Part shown: positions 11,152 through 19,505 of the stretch, piece after piece
Numbering within the stretch: position 1 is the stretch's first letter
Layout: each line of letters starts with the position of its first letter
Assembly (NCBI GenBank): GCA_023416515.1
Contig: JAEZHP010000111.1
Coordinates: 1-64,000 of the forward strand
DNA: 64,000 nucleotides
Direction of reading: 5' to 3'
From: Pseudomonadota bacterium
Lineage (GTDB): Bacteria > Pseudomonadota > Alphaproteobacteria > Sphingomonadales > Sphingomonadaceae
Program-made: the position numbers and the translations under genes
Notes under the pieces: model-generated
Told to the model about the DNA's origin: nothing
Databases searched by the model: none
Seen by the model: only the letters and a program-made list of their open reading frames with translations

Positions 11152-11159
11152 TCTGGAGG

Positions 11160-11807
11160 CTAGGCCAGCTTCAGGCCTTCTTTGTTCATCGCCATGGTGA
11201 GCTTCTTGTTCTGCTCCTCGCTCATCGAGGCGCGAAGGCGCGGGAAGACATTGTCCTCCTCGTTACGGATATGGCCTTCCAGGAGGCTCCGGAAATCGCG
11301 GACCCGGGCGAGGAACTCGGGACCATCCTTGGCCATATTCTCGAGCTCGTAGATATAGGTCTTGATGTAGCCGTGCTCGCCATTGAGGTCGTCGGCATCG
11401 TGCGCTTCGTTGGCCTCGCGGAGCGCGGGATAGACGACATTCTCTTCCTGAAGAGCGTGCTTGCTGAGCGCATATTTGATTTTCATGATCAGGTGCGAGC
11501 GCGAGGTCGTCTGGTTGTCGGCAGTCGCCTCGAGCTGGTCGAACAAAGCGAGCGTCGCCTTGTGCTCGGCCTTGAGGGCATCGTCCCAATTGCCCGCCAT
11601 ATAGGTCGGGGACTGCATCATCATCTTGCGGCCCATGTTCGCCGCGAACCCGACCGCCGCCCCGGCCACCGCGGCCGCCGCGAGTGCGCCGGTCTGGCCG
11701 CCGAACGAGAAGGCGCTCTTCTGCTTGAAGCGGCCCTGGCTGTCGCGGGGCGGGGTCTCGGTGCGATTGTTGCTGCTGCTGTTGCTGCTACGCGTAAGGG
11801 TCGCCAC
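11160..11807 (-). CDS. Membrane-anchored hemerythrin-domain protein
   Basis: The 215-residue product has a serine/asparagine-rich N-terminus, a glycine/alanine hydrophobic helix (about residues 38-58, GALAAAAVAGAAVGFAANMG) and a C-terminal HHE cation-binding domain. Candidate di-iron ligands are the histidines and glutamates in LKAEHKATLALFD, LSKHALQEENVVYP, LNGEHGYIKTYI and LEGHIRNEEDNVFP. Such proteins bind O2, NO or iron and often belong to stress responses. Upstream is GGAAC-N17-GGTT, close to an EcfG promoter. A second, soluble hemerythrin gene lies at 42271-42783. Confidence 0.88.
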   Translation of the reverse strand: MATLTRSSNSSSNNRTETPPRDSQGRFKQKSAFSFGGQTGALAAAAVAGAAVGFAANMGRKMMMQSPTYMAGNWDDALKAEHKATLALFDQLEATADNQTTSRSHLIMKIKYALSKHALQEENVVYPALREANEAHDADDLNGEHGYIKTYIYELENMAKDGPEFLARVRDFRSLLEGHIRNEEDNVFPRLRASMSEEQNKKLTMAMNKEGLKLA

Positions 11808-11847
11808 TTTTCATCCTCCATCTGGGGGCAGGAAATTCGGGCGATTC

Positions 11848-11873
11848 AACCCGTGGGCGCGCGCCAATGTTCC
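11848..11873 (-). promoter_or_regulatory. Putative EcfG-type stress promoter (one mismatch in -10)
   Basis: Minus strand: GGAAC (11873-11869), 17-nt spacer, GGTT (11851-11848). The consensus -10 is CGTT. It lies about 40 nt before the hemerythrin start at 11807. Confidence 0.4.
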
Positions 11874-12047
11874 GGGTGCGAACGGATCGCGGCAGCCATG
11901 CGCGCCGACTGATCTGCTTTAGTCTCCGATGATTAGCACGACGGACCGTTGTCGCGCCGCGCCCGGCCGAGGCCTGATTGCGGTGAACTTTCGCCACCCC
12001 CGCTGGTTCAGGCAGCAACAGTTTCATCCCAACATCGGAGGTCGGCA

Positions 12048-13277
12048 ATGAAGGCGCTCGTCTGGCACGGCAAGGAGGATGTCCGCTACGAAAGCGTCGA
12101 CGATCCCGAGATCGAAGATGGCCGCGATGCCATCATCAAAGTCACCAGCTGCGCGATTTGCGGCTCCGATCTTCACCTGTTTCACAATTTCATTCCGGGG
12201 ATGAAGCCGGGCGACGTCCTGGGCCACGAAGCGGTCGGCGAGGTCGTCGAGGTCGGCAAGGACAACAAGGCGCTGAAGGCCGGCGACCGCGTCGTCATCC
12301 CCTTCACCATCTTCTGCGGCGACTGCGACCAGTGCCGGCGCGGCAATTATTCGGTGTGCCAGCGCTCGAACCGCAACAAGGAGATGGCCGAGAAGGTGTT
12401 CGGCCACGCCACCGCCGGCCTGTTCGGCTACACCCAGCTGACCGGCGGCTATGACGGCGGCCAGGCCGAATATCTGCGCGTGCCATTCGCCGACACGACG
12501 CACCTCAAGGTCAACGACAGCAGCCTTACCGACGAGCAGCTGCTGCCGCTCGCCGACGTCTTCCCGACTGGGTGGCAGGCCGCCGCGCAGTGCGACATCG
12601 AGCCGACCGACACCGTCGCTATCTGGGGCGGCGGAGCGGTCGGTCAGTTCGCGGTTCGAAGCGCGATCCTGCTCGGTGCCAAGCAGGTGATCTGCATCGA
12701 GCGCGTGCCCGAGCGGCTGGAGATGGCCGTCGCCGGCGGAGCGATCGGGATCAATCCCGATACGGAGAGCGTCAACGAACGGCTGACCGAGCTCACCGGC
12801 GGCCTCGGCCCCGACAAGTGCATCGATGCGGTCGGAATGGAAGCGCACGAGACCACGACGTTCGACTCGATGCTCGACCGCGCCCTCCAGCTCACTCTGA
12901 TGGCGACCGACCGGGCGCATGTGCTCCGCGAGATATTCTATCACTGTCGCCCGGCCGGGATCGTGTCGATCCCGGGCGTCTATGGCGGCACGATCGACAA
13001 GCTCAACTTCGGCATGGCGATGCAGAAGGCGCTGACGTTCAAGATGGGCCAGACCCATGTCGCCCGCTGGCTGCCGCACCTTCTTCGTCTCGTCGAGGAG
13101 GGGAAGATCGATCCCAGCTTCGTCGTCACCCACCAGAAGCCGCTCGAGGACGGGCCCGGCATGTACCGCACGTTCCGCAACAAGCAGGACGGCTGCATCA
13201 AGACCATCCTCAAGCCAGGCGAAACCCGTAAGCAGGAGAAAGCAGATGAACGCAGCGACCTTGTCGGGGCCGTATAA
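12048..13277 (+). CDS. Zinc-dependent alcohol dehydrogenase
   Basis: This 409-residue medium-chain dehydrogenase has the catalytic-zinc region CAICGSDLH and GHEAVGEV, the structural-zinc cysteines CGDCDQCRRGNYSVC and the nucleotide-binding motif IWGGGAVGQFAVRSA. It resembles the formaldehyde-dehydrogenase-like branch that acts on an alcohol or S-hydroxymethyl-thiol with NAD(P). The actual substrate cannot be assigned. GGAGG sits 7 nt before the ATG at 12048. Its 3' end overlaps the next gene by 32 nt, so the two are likely co-translated. Confidence 0.92.
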   Translation: MKALVWHGKEDVRYESVDDPEIEDGRDAIIKVTSCAICGSDLHLFHNFIPGMKPGDVLGHEAVGEVVEVGKDNKALKAGDRVVIPFTIFCGDCDQCRRGNYSVCQRSNRNKEMAEKVFGHATAGLFGYTQLTGGYDGGQAEYLRVPFADTTHLKVNDSSLTDEQLLPLADVFPTGWQAAAQCDIEPTDTVAIWGGGAVGQFAVRSAILLGAKQVICIERVPERLEMAVAGGAIGINPDTESVNERLTELTGGLGPDKCIDAVGMEAHETTTFDSMLDRALQLTLMATDRAHVLREIFYHCRPAGIVSIPGVYGGTIDKLNFGMAMQKALTFKMGQTHVARWLPHLLRLVEEGKIDPSFVVTHQKPLEDGPGMYRTFRNKQDGCIKTILKPGETRKQEKADERSDLVGAV

Positions 13278-13968
13278 CGACCGAAGCATGACCCCGGCGA
13301 TGCGGGCGTCGCGCCTGCTCGGCTGGGTGAGCTTCGGGATCGCCGCCGCCGAATTGCTGGCGCCACGCCGGGTCGCCCGAGCGGTCGGAATGAACGAGGA
13401 CAGCGCGCCGCTTCTGCGGGCCTATGGCGCGCGCGAGGCGATCGCCGGAGTCGGCGCTCACAGCGTCTATCCGGTTCCCGCCATGTGGAGCCGGGTCGCG
13501 GGCGACCTGCTCGACATCGGCACGGTCGCGGTCGGTTCGCGCCAGGAAGATGGAAGCCGCGACCGCAAGGCCTGGATCGCCATTGCCGCGCTCGCCGGAG
13601 TGACGGTGATCGACGCGATCGTGGCCGCCAAGCTCGCCTCCGAGACCAAGGAAGGGAAGGGCGAGGTCCGCGACTATTCGGATCGTTCGGGCTTCCCCGG
13701 CGGCGTTGAGAGCGCGCGCGGCGCCGGCGTGGTCAAGGACGCCTTCGACGGCAAGGCCGGCGGAGCGGCCGCGGGCGACGCCAGTCCGGCCGGCAAGGCA
13801 ACCAGCGGCCGGACCCAGACGGACCTCACCGGCGCTCCGGCGGAGACTCAAGCCGCGGGAAGCCCGGCCCGGCGCGACGGCCAGGGCGGAGTGATCGGAA
13901 GCGGTCAGGGCATGTCCGGAGACGCCCAGAAGGCCATCCCCGAGCCGCCGGCCTACACCCCGGCCTGA
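13246..13968 (+). CDS. Membrane protein paired with alcohol dehydrogenase
   Basis: The 240-residue product has two or three hydrophobic helices in its first half (LLGWVSFGIAAAELLAP, AMWSRVAGDLLDIGTVAVG, AIAALAGVTVIDAIVAAKLA) and a hydrophilic, low-complexity second half rich in Gly, Ala and Pro. The N-terminal part resembles the membrane portion found in proteins annotated cyclase/dehydrase next to zinc-dependent dehydrogenases, but the SRPBCC domain is not recognisable here. AGGAG precedes the ATG at 13246, inside the end of the dehydrogenase gene. Function unknown. Confidence 0.75.
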   Translation: MNAATLSGPYNDRSMTPAMRASRLLGWVSFGIAAAELLAPRRVARAVGMNEDSAPLLRAYGAREAIAGVGAHSVYPVPAMWSRVAGDLLDIGTVAVGSRQEDGSRDRKAWIAIAALAGVTVIDAIVAAKLASETKEGKGEVRDYSDRSGFPGGVESARGAGVVKDAFDGKAGGAAAGDASPAGKATSGRTQTDLTGAPAETQAAGSPARRDGQGGVIGSGQGMSGDAQKAIPEPPAYTPA

Positions 13969-13994
13969 CCGGCGCTTAGCGAACGACGATGAGA

Positions 13995-14020
13995 GGCGAT
14001 CCAGCTGCGGCTGGGTCGCC
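13995..14020 (+). terminator. Hairpin after the dehydrogenase operon
   Basis: An 11-bp stem (GGCGATCCAGC / GCTGGGTCGCC, one G-T pair) encloses a 4-nt loop 26 nt after the stop at 13968. No T-run follows. Confidence 0.45.
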
Positions 14021-14051
14021 CCGCTTCGAATGCAATAACCACGTCCCGGGG

Positions 14052-14075
14052 GGGTGATTTGTCATGAAATCACCC
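14052..14075 (+). promoter_or_regulatory. Perfect 9-bp hairpin upstream of the formyltransferase
   Basis: GGGTGATTT and AAATCACCC form a perfect stem around a 6-nt loop, 35 nt upstream of the formyltransferase ATG. It could be a leader structure, an operator or the end of an earlier transcript. Confidence 0.4.
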
Positions 14076-14110
14076 TTAGCCTGCGGCCGTTACGGCGGCG
14101 GGGGAAAGTC

Positions 14111-14995
14111 ATGGGGGCGACGCTGTGTATCGCAGGCAAGACCCAGGCTGCCGTAGCAGTGGCGGGCGCTTCGCGCCGCTTCGCGAAGCGGGTCGTTTGT
14201 CTTCCGAATGGTGACGACAACGGAGTGGACAGCTGGCAGCCATCGCTGCGGAAGGCTGCGGGGATCCTCGGAATCGAAACCGTAACTCTCGATTGGGCGA
14301 TGGCTCAGCCCGATCTGGTCTTCATGTCGGTCGAATATGACCGGATCATCAAGCCGGCTCAGTTCGCCTCGAGGCGGCTCTACAACGTCCACTTCTCACT
14401 GTTGCCCAAGTACCGCGGCTGCAACACGGTCGTCTGGCCGATCCTCAACGGAGAGACCGAGCATGGCGTCACGCTTCACGAGATCGACGCCGGCATCGAT
14501 TCAGGCCCGATCATCGCCCAGCGCGCCTTCGCGATCGGCGACATGACTTCCAGGCAGCTTTACGGGCGCTGTCTGGAGCTTGGTGCAGAGCTGGTCCTCG
14601 AATGGCTGCCGAAGCTGCTGAGCGGGGATTATGCGGCTGCTCCGCAGAATGAAGAGGCGGCCTCGACCTACCCGCGCAACGCGCTCGATTACAGCCTGAA
14701 GGAGATCGACCTGTCGGAGCCTGTCGAGGCGGTCATGCGCCGCATTCGGGCGTTCACCTTCCCTGAGCACCAGCGTCCGACCCTCGACGGGCGGCCCATC
14801 CTGGGCGCGGAGTCGACATTCGGGCGCGTGCCGGTCGCCGATTGGGGAGGCCCTGTCCGCACCGTCTCGGTCACCGCCGCAGACGGAGACATCCGCCTGC
14901 ACATCCAGCTCGATTCGAATGTGGTGAAGGTTGGCTCCCCGGGCCTGATTCGAACAGGCGGCCGTCCGATTAACAGTCGGATGCTCTACCGCTGA
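14111..14995 (+). CDS. Formyltransferase family protein, C-terminus overlapping tRNA-Asn
   Basis: The 294-residue product is a Fmt-like N10-formyltetrahydrofolate formyltransferase. It has the catalytic Asn and His in NVHFSLLPKYRG and the Asp in HEIDAGIDSGPII. By arrangement it resembles sugar-amine formyltransferases (dTDP-4-amino sugar type, ArnA N-domain) more than methionyl-tRNA formyltransferase, though no sugar-nucleotide genes lie nearby. The ATG at 14111 has GGGGGAAAG upstream. The last 21 codons (after VVKV) are the antisense of the tRNA-Asn gene, so the natural C-terminus was probably lost or replaced when the segment joined the tRNA. Confidence 0.8.
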   Translation: MGATLCIAGKTQAAVAVAGASRRFAKRVVCLPNGDDNGVDSWQPSLRKAAGILGIETVTLDWAMAQPDLVFMSVEYDRIIKPAQFASRRLYNVHFSLLPKYRGCNTVVWPILNGETEHGVTLHEIDAGIDSGPIIAQRAFAIGDMTSRQLYGRCLELGAELVLEWLPKLLSGDYAAAPQNEEAASTYPRNALDYSLKEIDLSEPVEAVMRRIRAFTFPEHQRPTLDGRPILGAESTFGRVPVADWGGPVRTVSVTAADGDIRLHIQLDSNVVKVGSPGLIRTGGRPINSRMLYR

Positions 14996-15006
14996 GCTAC
15001 CGGGGA
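14932..15006 (-). tRNA. tRNA-Asn (GUU)
   Basis: On the minus strand a 75-nt sequence folds as a complete tRNA. The acceptor stem is TCCCCGG/CCGGGGA, the D-arm contains GTAGCTCAGC, the anticodon loop reads CTGTTAA giving anticodon GTT, and the T-arm contains GTTCGAATC. CCA is encoded after discriminator G. Its 3' half overlaps the end of the convergent formyltransferase gene. Confidence 0.97.
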
Positions 15007-15095
15007 ACAACAGCGAGGCGCGCCTATAGCAGCGCTTCTTCGAGGGTTGCAAGGGGGCGGAACACAGCTTTTCCGGACTCTGTCAGAAGCCGCAA

Positions 15096-15878
15096 TCAGA
15101 CCGCGAATTGCTCCATTGAGATGCGCTCGTCGAGGGCGTGCTCGGGGTCGAACAGCAAGGTGAGCGCGCGCGAACGGTCGATCCTCACCTCGACGCGATC
15201 GATCTCGCGAACCTCGCGCTGGTCGGCCACCGCCGACACCGGCCGCTTCTTCGGGTCGAGCACGCGCAGAGACACGCGCAGGTCGTCGGGAATGATGGCG
15301 CCGCGCCAACGCCGCGGCCGGAACGGGCTGATTGGAGTGATCGCGAGCAGGGACGAGTTGAGCGGCAGGATCGGCCCGTGGGCGGAGAAATTATAAGCCG
15401 TCGATCCCGCCGGGGTCGCGACAAGAACGCCGTCGCAGATCAGCTCGTCGATCACGACGCGACCGTTGACCGACACTTCGATCCAGGCGGTCTGGCGGGT
15501 CTCGCGGAGCAGCGAGACCTCGTTGATCGCCGGGCTGACGACCACTTGCCCGTCGACTCGGATCGCCTTCATCTCGAGCGGCGGGACGCAGAAGGCCTTG
15601 GCGCGCTCGAGGCGCTCGATCAGGCCGTCTATCCGCCACTCGTTCATGAGGAAGCCGACCGTGCCGCGGTTCATGCCGAAGACGGGGCAGACACGGCCTC
15701 GCTCGAGCATCTCGTGGAGAGTTTGAAGGATGAAGCCGTCGCCGCCGAGCGCGACGACCAGTTCGGCATCTTCGAGGGGCACGAAATCGTAATGGGCGTG
15801 GAGCAGCTGCTCAGCCACTTGCGCCGCCTCCGCGCTGGAGGCGACCAGCGCCATGGCTTTGTCCCCCTGCCGAGCCAT
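15096..15878 (-). CDS. nadK: NAD kinase
   Basis: NAD kinase phosphorylates NAD to NADP with ATP or polyphosphate in the cytoplasm. The 260-residue product carries the diagnostic GGDG (VVALGGDGFIL), the substrate-pocket segment NRGTVGFLMNEW, the NE motif in SPAINEVSLLRE and the conserved DGVLVATPAGSTAYNFSAHG. Length and motifs match the short alphaproteobacterial form. It lies beside tRNA-Asn and is divergent from the GGDEF/EAL gene. Confidence 0.95.
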   Translation of the reverse strand: MARQGDKAMALVASSAEAAQVAEQLLHAHYDFVPLEDAELVVALGGDGFILQTLHEMLERGRVCPVFGMNRGTVGFLMNEWRIDGLIERLERAKAFCVPPLEMKAIRVDGQVVVSPAINEVSLLRETRQTAWIEVSVNGRVVIDELICDGVLVATPAGSTAYNFSAHGPILPLNSSLLAITPISPFRPRRWRGAIIPDDLRVSLRVLDPKKRPVSAVADQREVREIDRVEVRIDRSRALTLLFDPEHALDERISMEQFAV

Positions 15879-15999
15879 TGGACGTAGCTACGGGCGATTG
15901 TGCGGCGCGGCAAGCGGCTCGTGAACCGACTCGGATCGGGACAGGGCCAGCGGCGAAGGCGATTGGCGGATTTGGCGGGGCGGGCTAGACCGAGGCGAG

Positions 16000-18021
16000 A
16001 TGCCGCAGCCGCTGTTCATCCTGTCCTTCCGCCACCGCGACGAGCTTCATCGGCTCGCCGAGGCGGCGGGGTGGGAGCCGATCGCCGCCCGGCGAGACGC
16101 CAATGCGGAGGCACGTTTCCTCGCTTCGGGAGCGAGTGTCGCCCTGGTCGACGCGCGCGGTGCCTCGGCCGAAGGTGTCGGGGCCGTTCGCGCGCTGGGC
16201 GATGCGGTCGAGGCGAATGCCGGCGCCCTGCTGGTGCTGGTGTCCCGTACCGACGAAGCGCTGCTCGACCAGCTCCACGCGCTCGGCGCCACCCATTTCC
16301 TGGTGAGTCCGTTCAGCCACGCCCAATTGAGCCACGCGCTTCGCTTCGCCGCGCGCCATGCCGAGCGGACCGGAGACGGCCGACGTCCCGCCCCGGCGGC
16401 CCGGTCGGAGAGCGGCAGCTGGCGCTGGACCCCCGGCAGCCGGAGCGTGGCGCTAAGCCCGATGCTTGCGCGTAAGGCCGGGCTCTCCGAAGGCTCGGGG
16501 GAGGCGGGGCTGCACGCCCTGTTCCGCCTGCTTGGCGACGAGGGACGGCTCGCTGCACGCGCCGCGCTCATGCGCCTCGAGGAGGGCGAGAGCACCGCTT
16601 TCGCCCATCCCGACCCGGAACAGCCGGGAGGGCGTATCGCCCACCATGTCCGCAAGGGCGAGGGCGGCGAGATCGTCGGGCGGGCCGAGCTGATCGCTGG
16701 GTCGGCGATGTCGCTGGACCGAAGCCGCGACGCCCTCACCGGAGTGCGCGACGGGCGGGCGGCGCGCGAGTGGCTGGCCCGGCGTCTGGAGCTGGACGAG
16801 CAGGGGGGCGAGCCTGCCGCGGTCGTCCTTCTTCTCGCGCTCACCCGCTTCGACGCGATCAACCTCGCATTCGGCCGGGCAAGCGGCGATTCAGTGCTCC
16901 AGGCGGCGGCCCGGCGAATAGAGCGGCAGGTCGACGCCGATGGCGAGCGTCGGGCGGTGGCCCGTCTTGCCGGGGCCGAGTTCGCGGTGATGCTGTCGGC
17001 ACCGGAGGGCGCGGCCGAGGCGCGAACCCTCGCCGGTCACCTCATCGAGGCGATGGCGCGCCCGTTCGTGTCGGGCGACCAGGTCATCACCATCGGCGGG
17101 CGGGTCGGGATCGCGGTGTCGCGGCCCGGAGACAGTGCAGCGTCGCTACTGCGCCGCGCGAGTGCCGCGCTCGCCGAAGCCAAGGAGCAGGAGAGCGCGC
17201 CGGTCACGCTCATCGATGCGGAGACCGAGCAGGCGAGCGCCCGCGGCGACCGGCTGGAAGTCGACCTCCGCCGAGCGCTCGATGCCGACGAGATCGACGT
17301 CGTGTTCCAGCCCCAGGTGACCATCGCCACCGGGCGGATTTCGGGGGTCGAGGCGCTCGCCCGCTGGCGCCACCCGGCGTATGGCGCGCTCGGGGCAGGC
17401 ACGCTGTTTAGCGTCGCCGAAGCCTCCGACTATCTCGTCCAACTGTCCGAGCACATCCACCGCAAGGTGGTGGCCGCGGCTGCCGCCTGGCCGGCCTCGC
17501 TGTCGCACCTTCGAGTCGCGATCAACGTCACCGCTCAGGACATCGCCCGGCCCGGCTTCGCCGACCATTTCCTCAAGCTTGTGAAGGGCAGCGGCCTCGG
17601 CGCCGGCCGGGTCACGGTCGAAGTGACGGAGAGCGGCCTCATCGAGGATCTGACAGCCGCCGCGAGATTGCTCGGCCAGCTTCGCCGCGGCGGCCTCAAA
17701 ATCGCGATCGACGATTTCGGCACCGGCTATTCGAGCCTGGCTTATCTGAGAGCGCTGCCGCTCGACTATCTCAAGCTCGACCGCCGCCTGTGCGAGGACA
17801 TTACCGGCTCGCCGCGCGACCGGGTCGTCGTTCGAAGCGTCATCGACATGGCTCATTCGCTCGACATCGCCGTTGTCGCAGAAGGCGTGGAGAGCCGTGA
17901 GCAGCTCGTGCTGCTCGCTCAGGAGGGGTGCACCCTCTATCAGGGCTTCCTCTGCGCACCGCCGCTGGCGACGGAGGAGCTCGTGAAGCTGGTGGAAGGA
18001 GAAGCGGGAGTCGCCGCGTGA
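16000..18021 (+). CDS. c-di-GMP phosphodiesterase with degenerate GGDEF and intact EAL domain
   Basis: The 673-residue soluble protein has four parts: a receiver-like N-terminus (about 1-120, without a clear phosphoacceptor), a PAS-like region, a GGDEF domain (about 240-420) whose signature reads AGAEF, and an EAL domain (about 430-665). The EAL domain keeps the expected catalytic residues: the Glu of VEALARW (about residue 451), the Asn of INVTAQD, the Glu of EVTESGL, IDDFGTGYSS, the Lys of YLKLDRR, VVAEGVES and YQGFLCAPP. It should hydrolyse c-di-GMP while the GGDEF domain is probably regulatory. Its stop overlaps the GTG of the next gene. Confidence 0.92.
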   Translation: MPQPLFILSFRHRDELHRLAEAAGWEPIAARRDANAEARFLASGASVALVDARGASAEGVGAVRALGDAVEANAGALLVLVSRTDEALLDQLHALGATHFLVSPFSHAQLSHALRFAARHAERTGDGRRPAPAARSESGSWRWTPGSRSVALSPMLARKAGLSEGSGEAGLHALFRLLGDEGRLAARAALMRLEEGESTAFAHPDPEQPGGRIAHHVRKGEGGEIVGRAELIAGSAMSLDRSRDALTGVRDGRAAREWLARRLELDEQGGEPAAVVLLLALTRFDAINLAFGRASGDSVLQAAARRIERQVDADGERRAVARLAGAEFAVMLSAPEGAAEARTLAGHLIEAMARPFVSGDQVITIGGRVGIAVSRPGDSAASLLRRASAALAEAKEQESAPVTLIDAETEQASARGDRLEVDLRRALDADEIDVVFQPQVTIATGRISGVEALARWRHPAYGALGAGTLFSVAEASDYLVQLSEHIHRKVVAAAAAWPASLSHLRVAINVTAQDIARPGFADHFLKLVKGSGLGAGRVTVEVTESGLIEDLTAAARLLGQLRRGGLKIAIDDFGTGYSSLAYLRALPLDYLKLDRRLCEDITGSPRDRVVVRSVIDMAHSLDIAVVAEGVESREQLVLLAQEGCTLYQGFLCAPPLATEELVKLVEGEAGVAA

Positions 18022-18452
18022 GCGAGGACCGGCTGAACATGACCGGCCTGTGGGAAGGGGCCTATGCCTATCCCGCCTACCAGGGTCCGACGACGCCGTT
18101 CGTGGCGCATATCGAGGATGTCGACGGAGCGCTCAGCGGCTCGATCATCGAGCCCAACACGATCGGCTTCGCGAGCGACGAGCTCGAGGCCATGCTTGCC
18201 GGCAGCCGCACCGGCCGAGCGGTCGATTTCACCAAGACCTATGACGGGTCGAGCGACGCGGCCCACGCCGTCGACTATGTCGGCCAGCTGTCGGAGGACG
18301 GCGATTCCGTCACCGGCGTGTGGAGCCTCGGCGAGCTCGACGGCACGTTCGAAATGCGCCGGGAACGGGCCTGGGAGGAACTGGCCGTGACCGAGGAGGC
18401 GGTGGAGCTGCCGGCCGCGGCCGCGCTTCCTAGCGAGCTGCCGCCACCCTGA
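18018..18452 (+). CDS. Protein of unknown function translationally coupled to the EAL gene
   Basis: The 144-residue product begins at a GTG that overlaps the upstream stop (GTGA), with GGAG elements before it. It starts with NMTGLWEGAYAYP and contains repeated beta-strand patterns (FVAHIEDVDGALSGSI, VDYVGQLSEDGDSVTGVW, FEMRRERAWEEL), resembling a small lipocalin-like or beta-barrel fold. The C-terminus is alanine- and proline-rich. No function is known. Coupling suggests it works with, or responds to, the c-di-GMP phosphodiesterase. Confidence 0.75.
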   Translation: MSEDRLNMTGLWEGAYAYPAYQGPTTPFVAHIEDVDGALSGSIIEPNTIGFASDELEAMLAGSRTGRAVDFTKTYDGSSDAAHAVDYVGQLSEDGDSVTGVWSLGELDGTFEMRRERAWEELAVTEEAVELPAAAALPSELPPP

Positions 18453-19365
18453 GCGGTCCGCCGAGCTGGCTGGTCGGCCCCGGCACCAGCCGAAGCCGGC
18501 GAGCGCCGAAATCGATCGAGACCTGCCGGAACAGCTTGAGCGCATCCATGCCGAGCAGGATCGCGGGGCGGTGCTCCAGGTCGAGCTGGCGGAACAGCTC
18601 GAGTCCTCCGAACGCGATCGGCAGGTTGTTGACCAGGGCTCCGCCGATTCGAAGGCGGCGGGTGACCATATAGTTCAGATCGACGGTGGCGCCGGTGACG
18701 CTGGTCACCTGGAGCGACAGGTTCGGATCGATCCTTCCGCGCCCGATCAGACGCTGGCGAAGAGCTTCGTTGCCGACGGTGATTTCCGAGCCCGTATCGA
18801 CGATCGCCCGGACCCGCAGGCCATCGACCGTCGCGTCGGCCAGGACCATCCGGCCGAGGCGGGTCTGGGCGGTGACGACGATCGTGTCGGAGGGCCAGCG
18901 GTCGTCCTCGGCCGCCGAGCGCGACAGCCGCATCTCCTGGCGCTCGAAGTTGAACACCACGCGCTGGTTGCGAAGGCTGTCGACGCCGAGCATTCCGTCC
19001 GCGCCGATGTGGTTCTGGAGCAGCGCCGGGGCCTGGACCGAGGTCAAGGAGCGACGGCCGACATCGAGCCGCGGGATGATCACCGTCGGCACCTGACGAA
19101 CGTCGGCAACGCTCGCGAGGGTGACCATGGCGCTGGAGTCGAGCGCCAGCCGGCCGGCCAGCTCGCGGGAGATGACGGTTCGCTCGGCGCCGGTGTCGAT
19201 GATGAAGTGGAACGGGCCGCGCCCGCCGATGGTGATCGGCACCGTCATCCGCTCAGTCGTGTCGGACCGGTATCCGAGAGTCTCGGGGGCGGCGGGGTCT
19301 CCCGGGGGATCGGACAGGGCGCCACCGCTTGCCAGGGCCGCCGCAAGCATCATCCATTGCAACAT
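18430..19365 (-). CDS. Exported retropepsin-like aspartyl protease family protein
   Basis: The 311-residue product starts with a short signal peptide (MLQWMMLAAALASGGA) and has two retropepsin-like domains in tandem. The active-site triads are IIDTGAERTV (Asp57) and IVDTGSEITV (Asp190), each followed by a flap-like region and a conserved Gly-rich strand (ADGMLGVDSL, ILLGMDAL). Having two lobes in one chain is like pepsin, whereas single-lobe bacterial relatives must dimerise. The cellular target is unknown; export suggests periplasmic proteolysis. It is convergent with the preceding gene, overlapping by 23 nt. Confidence 0.87.
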   Translation of the reverse strand: MLQWMMLAAALASGGALSDPPGDPAAPETLGYRSDTTERMTVPITIGGRGPFHFIIDTGAERTVISRELAGRLALDSSAMVTLASVADVRQVPTVIIPRLDVGRRSLTSVQAPALLQNHIGADGMLGVDSLRNQRVVFNFERQEMRLSRSAAEDDRWPSDTIVVTAQTRLGRMVLADATVDGLRVRAIVDTGSEITVGNEALRQRLIGRGRIDPNLSLQVTSVTGATVDLNYMVTRRLRIGGALVNNLPIAFGGLELFRQLDLEHRPAILLGMDALKLFRQVSIDFGARRLRLVPGPTSQLGGPLRVAAAR

Positions 19366-19505
19366 CGGCCAGCCCTTCCGCGCCGTCTTCGATTCTCCCT
19401 AACCTATTTCTACGAAAGTCGGAATGAAGCCGACGAGCGGCGGGCGCCCGCTTGACTCGGCCAAGGATCGGATCAAGCTTTCGGAACCACAAGCGGGGCG
19501 CTCAT

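Noticed and set aside
12005..12035. EcfG-type promoter for the alcohol dehydrogenase
   Set aside because: TGAAC-N17-GTT is present at best; two mismatches make it no better than chance.
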